Source: Rhodobacter sp. (GTDB lineage: Bacteria > Pseudomonadota > Alphaproteobacteria > Rhodobacterales > Rhodobacteraceae). From it: DNA of 64,000 nucleotides. Each line of letters begins with the position of its first letter. The stretch's first letter is position 1. The stretch covers positions 16,704-80,703 of the forward strand of contig JACKKE010000015.1 in NCBI GenBank assembly GCA_020637595.1. Reading direction: 5' to 3'. The notes under the pieces are model-generated. The model ran no database searches. It was not told where the DNA came from and saw only the letters and a list, made by a program, of their open reading frames with translations. Shown here piece by piece: positions 60,066 through 64,000 of the stretch. Both the position numbers and the translations under genes were made by a program.

Positions 60066-60862
60066 GCCTGCTGACGCTGGAAAACGTCACGCTGAAATTC
60101 GGCGGCGTCACGGCGGTGAACAACCTGTCGATGTCGGTTAACGAGGGCGAGGTCTTTGCGCTGGTCGGCCCCAACGGGGCGGGCAAATCGACCGTGTTCA
60201 ACATGATCAGCCGGTTCTACACGCCGGTGCGCGGGTCGATCACCTTTGACGGGCAAGATCTGCTGAAGCTGCGCCCGCACGAGGTGCCCAAGCTGGGCAT
60301 CGCCCGCACCTTCCAGAACATCGAGTTGTTCGAGCGTGCGACGGTGCTGCAGAACCTGCTGGTCGGCCGCCACCGCCACCGCAAGACGACGCTGGTCGAA
60401 GAGCTGTTCTTTGCCGGCCGCGCCCGCGCCGAGGAACGCGCGCATCGCCACGCGGTCGAGGAGGTGATCGACTTTCTGGACCTCCAGCCCTACCGCGACA
60501 AGATGATCGCCGGGCTGCCCTATGGCGTGCGCAAGGTGGTCGAACTGGCCCGTGCGCTGGCGACGAAACCGCGGCTGTTGCTGCTCGATGAACCGGCCTC
60601 GGGCCTCAGCGTCGAGGAAACCCAGGACATGCGCTGGTGGATCGACGACATCCGCCGGCAGATGGGCATCACGGTGCTGATGGTCGAACATGACATGGGG
60701 CTGGTGGGCAAGGTTTGCGACCGGGTTCTGGCGCTGGCCGATGGTGCGGAGCTGGCGCATGGCACGCCCGCCGAGGTGCAATCGCATCCGGCGGTGATCG
60801 AGGCCTATCTGGGCACCGCCGCGATTTCCAAGACCGCGAACGCGAAGGGAGAGCGGGTATGA
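60062..60862 (+). CDS. livG: ABC transporter ATP-binding protein (LivG)
   Basis: This 266-residue ATPase has the Walker A VGPNGAGKSTVFNMIS, a Q-loop near FQNIELFERATVL, an LSGGQ-like region changed to LPYGVRKVVELARAL (without the standard LSGGQ), and Walker B LLLLDEPASGLS. The changed signature is common in LivG-type proteins. It powers LivH/LivM with LivF. It overlaps livF by ATGA (60859). Confidence 0.95.
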   Translation: MSLLTLENVTLKFGGVTAVNNLSMSVNEGEVFALVGPNGAGKSTVFNMISRFYTPVRGSITFDGQDLLKLRPHEVPKLGIARTFQNIELFERATVLQNLLVGRHRHRKTTLVEELFFAGRARAEERAHRHAVEEVIDFLDLQPYRDKMIAGLPYGVRKVVELARALATKPRLLLLDEPASGLSVEETQDMRWWIDDIRRQMGITVLMVEHDMGLVGKVCDRVLALADGAELAHGTPAEVQSHPAVIEAYLGTAAISKTANAKGERV

Positions 60863-61629
60863 GCGCGCTTCTGGAGGTTCGGAACCTCGAGACCTTTTAT
60901 GGTCCGATCATGGCCATCCGTGGCGTCTCGCTCGAGGTGCACAAGGGTCAGGTGGTGACCGTGCTGGGGGCGAACGGTGCCGGCAAGACAACGCTGTTGA
61001 AGACGATTTCCGGGATCATGGACCCGGAAAAGGGCCAGATCCTGTTCGAGGGTGAGGAGATCCAGGGCAAGGAGCCGCACCAGATCGTCCGGCGCGGCAT
61101 CGTCCAGGTGCCCGAGGGGCGCGAGGTGTTTCCGTTGCTCACGGTCGAGGAGAACCTTGCACTGGGGGCCTATACCCGCACCGACAGGGCCGAGATCGCC
61201 CGCGACCGCGACATGGTGTTCAGCTATTTTCCGATCCTTGCCGAGCGCCGCCTGCAAGAGGCCGGCACGATGTCGGGGGGCCAGCAGCAGATGCTGGCGA
61301 TCGGGCGCGGGCTGATGCTGCGGCCAAAGATCATGCTGCTGGACGAACCCAGCCTGGGCCTGTCGCCGCTGCTGACGCAGGAGATCTTCAGCATCCTCAA
61401 GCGTCTGAACACGGATGAGGGCGTGACGATGATGCTGGTCGAACAGAACGCGGCGGTGGCGCTGGACCTGGCCGATCATGGCTATGTCATGGAGCTGGGG
61501 CGGATCGTGATGTCGGATTCGGCCGAGAAACTGGCGGCCTCCGAGGACATCCAGAGCTTCTATCTGGGCCACGCCAACGAAGGTGCGCGCGGCGAGCGGC
61601 GCTGGAAGAAGAGGAAGACCTGGCGATGA
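60859..61629 (+). CDS. livF: ABC transporter ATP-binding protein (LivF)
   Basis: This 256-residue ATPase has Walker A LGANGAGKTTLLKTIS, FPLLTVEENLALGAY, the signature MSGGQQQMLAIGRGLML and Walker B IMLLDEPSLGLSPLL. It forms the ATPase dimer with LivG. Length is slightly above the usual ~235 residues because of a basic C-terminal tail (RGERRWKKRKTWR). It overlaps the acyl-CoA synthetase gene by ATGA (61626). Confidence 0.95.
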   Translation: MSALLEVRNLETFYGPIMAIRGVSLEVHKGQVVTVLGANGAGKTTLLKTISGIMDPEKGQILFEGEEIQGKEPHQIVRRGIVQVPEGREVFPLLTVEENLALGAYTRTDRAEIARDRDMVFSYFPILAERRLQEAGTMSGGQQQMLAIGRGLMLRPKIMLLDEPSLGLSPLLTQEIFSILKRLNTDEGVTMMLVEQNAAVALDLADHGYVMELGRIVMSDSAEKLAASEDIQSFYLGHANEGARGERRWKKRKTWR

Positions 61630-63509
61630 GCGATGGCGCGATGACCGCAACGGCGGAGAAGACCATCAAGGGCGTCCGCGTCAACGTGGAACCCGGAACC
61701 CGCCCGGTCCGCATCGACGGGCATTCGACCGTGCCGGCGCTGCTGCGTGCGCGTTGCCGCGCGAACGGTGATACCACGGCCCACCGCGAAAAGGATCTGG
61801 GCATCTGGCAGGCCTATTCCTGGACCGATTACCTGGCCCATGTGCGAATGATCGGCATGGGCCTGCGCGCGCTGGGGCTGCAGCGCGGCGACGTCATCAG
61901 CATTCTGTCCGAGGACAACAAGGAGTGGATGTATTGCGATATGGCGGCGCAATGCATGGGGGCGGTCTCCTCGGGTGTCTATACCACCGATTCGGCCAGC
62001 CAGCTGGCCTATCTGGTCAATGACTCGGGCACCAAATTCCTGTTCGTCGAAAACGAAGAGCAACTGGACAAGTTCCTTGAGGTCGAGGACCAGATGCCGG
62101 GCCTGCAGAAGGTCATCATTTTCGACCCCGAGGGGCTGCACAGTTTCACGCACGACAAGTGCATGTTCCTGACCGAGCTTTATGACCTCGGCCGGCGCCA
62201 TGACGACGAGGCCGTGTTCAACGCCGAAATCGACGCGGTGCAGCCCGGCGATCTGGCGGTGCTGATTTATACCTCAGGCACCACCGGCATGCCCAAGGGG
62301 GTGATGCTGACACAGGAAAACCTGGTCGCGGGGATGGAAATCAGCCTCTATGCACTGCCGTTCAGGCCCGGCGCCGAGCAGCTCTGCTTCCTGCCGCTGT
62401 GCCATATCCTGGAACGGCTGGTGTCGCTCTACAGCCCGTTGATCGTGTCCTCGACCGTGAACTTTGCCGAGAGCCCGGAAACCGTGTTCGATAACCTGCG
62501 CGAGGTATCGCCGCACGGGTTCGTCGCGGTGCCGCGGGTCTGGGAAAAGATCTACTCGCGCGTGACCGTGCTGTCGCAAGAGGCCACCGGCATCGGCCGC
62601 TGGGCCTTTACCCAGGCGGTCAAGGCAGGGCAGGCGCGCGCGACCTATACGCTGGAGGGGCGCGAGCCGCCCTTTGGCACGCTCTTGCGCTACAGGATCT
62701 GGGATTTCCTGGTGCTTGCGAACCTGCGCCGGATGCTGGGCATGGACCGGGTGCTGCAGGGGCTTTCCGGCGCCGCACCGATCTCGCCGGCGCTGCTGAA
62801 ATGGTTCCATGCGATCGGCGTTCCCCTCTACGAAGGTTGGGGCATGTCGGAGACCGCCGGTGTCGGCACGATCTGCCTGGCCGAGGCGAACAAGACCGGG
62901 TCGGTCGGGCAGGTGGTGCCCGGCGCCCAGATCCGCATCGCCCCGGACGGCGAGATCCAGATGAAGGGGCTTAATGTCTTTGCCGGCTATCTGAACAAGC
63001 CCGACAAGACCGCCGAGGCGATGACCGAGGACGGCTGGCTGCGCACCGGCGACGTCGGCCGGATCGACAACGAAGGCTTCATGACGATCACCGGCCGGAT
63101 CAAGGACATCATCATCACCGCCGGCGGCAAGAACATCACCCCCGCCGAGATCGAGAGCCGGCTGAAGTTCAGCCACTACATCAGCGATGCGGTGATCATC
63201 GGCGACCGGCGCAAGTATCTGACCTGCCTGATCATGATCGACCAGGAGAATGTCGAGAAATTCGCGCAGGACCAGAAGGTGCCGTTCAACGATTTCCGGT
63301 CCCTGTGCCGCGCGCCCCAGGTCGTCGACCTGATCCGGCGCGAGGTCGAGGCCGTCAACAAGGAGTTCGCGCGCGTCGAGCAGATCAAGGATTTCCGCCT
63401 GATCGACGTGCTTCTGACCGCCGAGGATGAGGAGTTGACGGCGACCATGAAGCTGAAACGCGCAACCGTCGAAAAACGCCACAAGGCGTTGATTGATGCT
63501 ATGTATTGA
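61626..63509 (+). CDS. AMP-dependent long-chain-type acyl-CoA synthetase
   Basis: This 627-residue ANL enzyme has LIYTSGTTGMPKGVMLTQENLVAG (residues ~213-236), YEGWGMSETAGVG, GWLRTGDVGRIDNEGFMTITGRIKDIIITAGGKNITP, and a C-terminal Lys in TMKLKRATVEKR. It has the extra insertions of FadD/ACSL-type ligases. It is embedded between livF and the substrate-binding gene, so it probably activates the imported carboxylate with CoA. It is followed by the substrate-binding protein gene after 34 bp. Confidence 0.93.
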   Translation: MSDGAMTATAEKTIKGVRVNVEPGTRPVRIDGHSTVPALLRARCRANGDTTAHREKDLGIWQAYSWTDYLAHVRMIGMGLRALGLQRGDVISILSEDNKEWMYCDMAAQCMGAVSSGVYTTDSASQLAYLVNDSGTKFLFVENEEQLDKFLEVEDQMPGLQKVIIFDPEGLHSFTHDKCMFLTELYDLGRRHDDEAVFNAEIDAVQPGDLAVLIYTSGTTGMPKGVMLTQENLVAGMEISLYALPFRPGAEQLCFLPLCHILERLVSLYSPLIVSSTVNFAESPETVFDNLREVSPHGFVAVPRVWEKIYSRVTVLSQEATGIGRWAFTQAVKAGQARATYTLEGREPPFGTLLRYRIWDFLVLANLRRMLGMDRVLQGLSGAAPISPALLKWFHAIGVPLYEGWGMSETAGVGTICLAEANKTGSVGQVVPGAQIRIAPDGEIQMKGLNVFAGYLNKPDKTAEAMTEDGWLRTGDVGRIDNEGFMTITGRIKDIIITAGGKNITPAEIESRLKFSHYISDAVIIGDRRKYLTCLIMIDQENVEKFAQDQKVPFNDFRSLCRAPQVVDLIRREVEAVNKEFARVEQIKDFRLIDVLLTAEDEELTATMKLKRATVEKRHKALIDAMY

Positions 63510-63543
63510 ACAGGGCCCCCGGGCCCGCAATGGGGAGGAAACC

Positions 63544-64000
63544 ATGAAGAATACCAAGACCCTGATGATGGCCGCCGCCGTGGCGACCTTCGCGGTCGGG
63601 GCGCAGGCGCAGACGCGCGGCGTCACCGACGATGAAATCCGCATCGGCGGCGTGCACGACCTGTCGGGCGTGTTCGCGGCGGTGTCGACGCCCGCCGTGG
63701 CCGGTGCCAACCTCTATTTCGACATGGTCAACGAGAACGGCGGCGTGCATGGCCGGCGGATCAATTACCTGGTCGAGGATCACGGCTATCAGCTGCCGCG
63801 CGCCACGCAGGGCTATAACAAGCTGATCGAGCGCGACCAGGTCTTTGCGATGCTGCTGAACCTCGGCACGCCGCACAACCTGGCCCACTACCCGCTGATG
63901 GAGCGCCGCGGCGTGCCCAACGTGGCACCCCTGACCGCCGCGCGCGCGATCCTGCCCGAACCGCCGGGCATGAACTTTACCTCGTTCAGCAGCTACTATG
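63544..64000 (+). CDS. ABC transporter substrate-binding protein (LivK-type), cut by window edge
   Basis: From ATG 63544 the first 152 residues are visible. A signal peptide (TLMMAAAVATFAVGAQA) leads to TRGVTDDEIRIGGVHDLSGVF, then GANLYFDMVNENGGVHGRRINYLVEDHGYQ, typical of the periplasmic binding proteins of livJ/K type. It would capture the substrate for the LivHMGF transporter. The 3' end lies beyond 64000. Confidence 0.93.
   Translation, partial: MKNTKTLMMAAAVATFAVGAQAQTRGVTDDEIRIGGVHDLSGVFAAVSTPAVAGANLYFDMVNENGGVHGRRINYLVEDHGYQLPRATQGYNKLIERDQVFAMLLNLGTPHNLAHYPLMERRGVPNVAPLTAARAILPEPPGMNFTSFSSYY

Overview
This window comes from a GC-rich (roughly two-thirds G+C by eye) alphaproteobacterial chromosome, most likely a member of the Rhodobacterales. 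The evidence is the gene repertoire (a CcrM-type GANTC methyltransferase gene, the HDAC-like/xseB/ispA/dxs block, fghA with the glutathione-dependent formaldehyde dehydrogenase gene, AMP nucleosidase, PPC-domain/acyl-CoA ligase/thiolase genes) and a short dispersed intergenic repeat ending in GCGTATTT..CAAGATGAA, which is present in four copies. I cannot name a genus from the sequence alone. There are no transposases, prophage genes, rRNAs or tRNAs that I can recognise.

Layout. 1-6.0 kb: partial sfsA, a secreted beta-rich barrel-like protein, a cinA-type/GNAT/AhpD-like operon, an MFS transporter and a phosphoglycolate phosphatase-type hydrolase. 6.0-14.9 kb: an exopolysaccharide locus with three glycosyltransferases, a secreted glycoside-hydrolase-like protein, a Wzx-type flippase, a CpsD-like P-loop protein with a degenerate nucleotide-binding motif, and a Wzz-type protein; no polymerase or initiating transferase is visible. 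15.0-17.2 kb: idi, then an orphan type I-E-like CRISPR array of 27 repeats with no cas genes. 17.2-24.0 kb: a PPC-domain/acyl-CoA synthetase/thiolase operon, a lone family 2 glycosyltransferase, and formaldehyde detoxification genes. 24.3-28.3 kb: an HDAC-like protein and isoprenoid genes (xseB-ispA-dxs). 28.3-29.1 kb: a lower-GC island with an Abi-like HEPN protein.

29.2-48.9 kb is mostly core metabolism and repair: amn, an HU-like gene, alkB, mutY, a DciA-like gene, dsbA, a CoA transferase, corA, a DMT exporter, htpX, adenosine kinase, nth, an MFS gene, a soluble reductive-dehalogenase-like protein, an AraC-Ogt fusion, an OmpA-like lipoprotein, a FadR-type regulator, an ACR3 arsenite pump, a ccrM gene whose last ~270 bases carry several apparent frameshifts, and rnhB. 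49.1-57.8 kb is the accessory stretch of most interest: a Cys-repeat secreted protein, a membrane-tethered winged-helix protein, two secreted seven-repeat RCC1 propellers flanking a GSCFA/SGNH gene pair, and an overlapping pair encoding a transglutaminase-like protein and a CoaBC-like flavoprotein with altered active-site signatures. 58.1-64 kb: a branched-chain-type ABC transporter operon (livHMGF) with an embedded acyl-CoA synthetase and a substrate-binding protein cut by the window edge.

How they work together: the EPS block builds, flips and length-regulates a polysaccharide. The liv-type operon probably imports a small acid and activates it to a CoA ester. The adh/fghA pair removes formaldehyde via glutathione. 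idi, ispA and dxs feed isoprenoid synthesis. The strongest candidates for something undescribed are the transglutaminase-like/CoaBC-like pair (55431-57778) and the RCC1-SGNH-GSCFA-RCC1 cluster (51111-55322).
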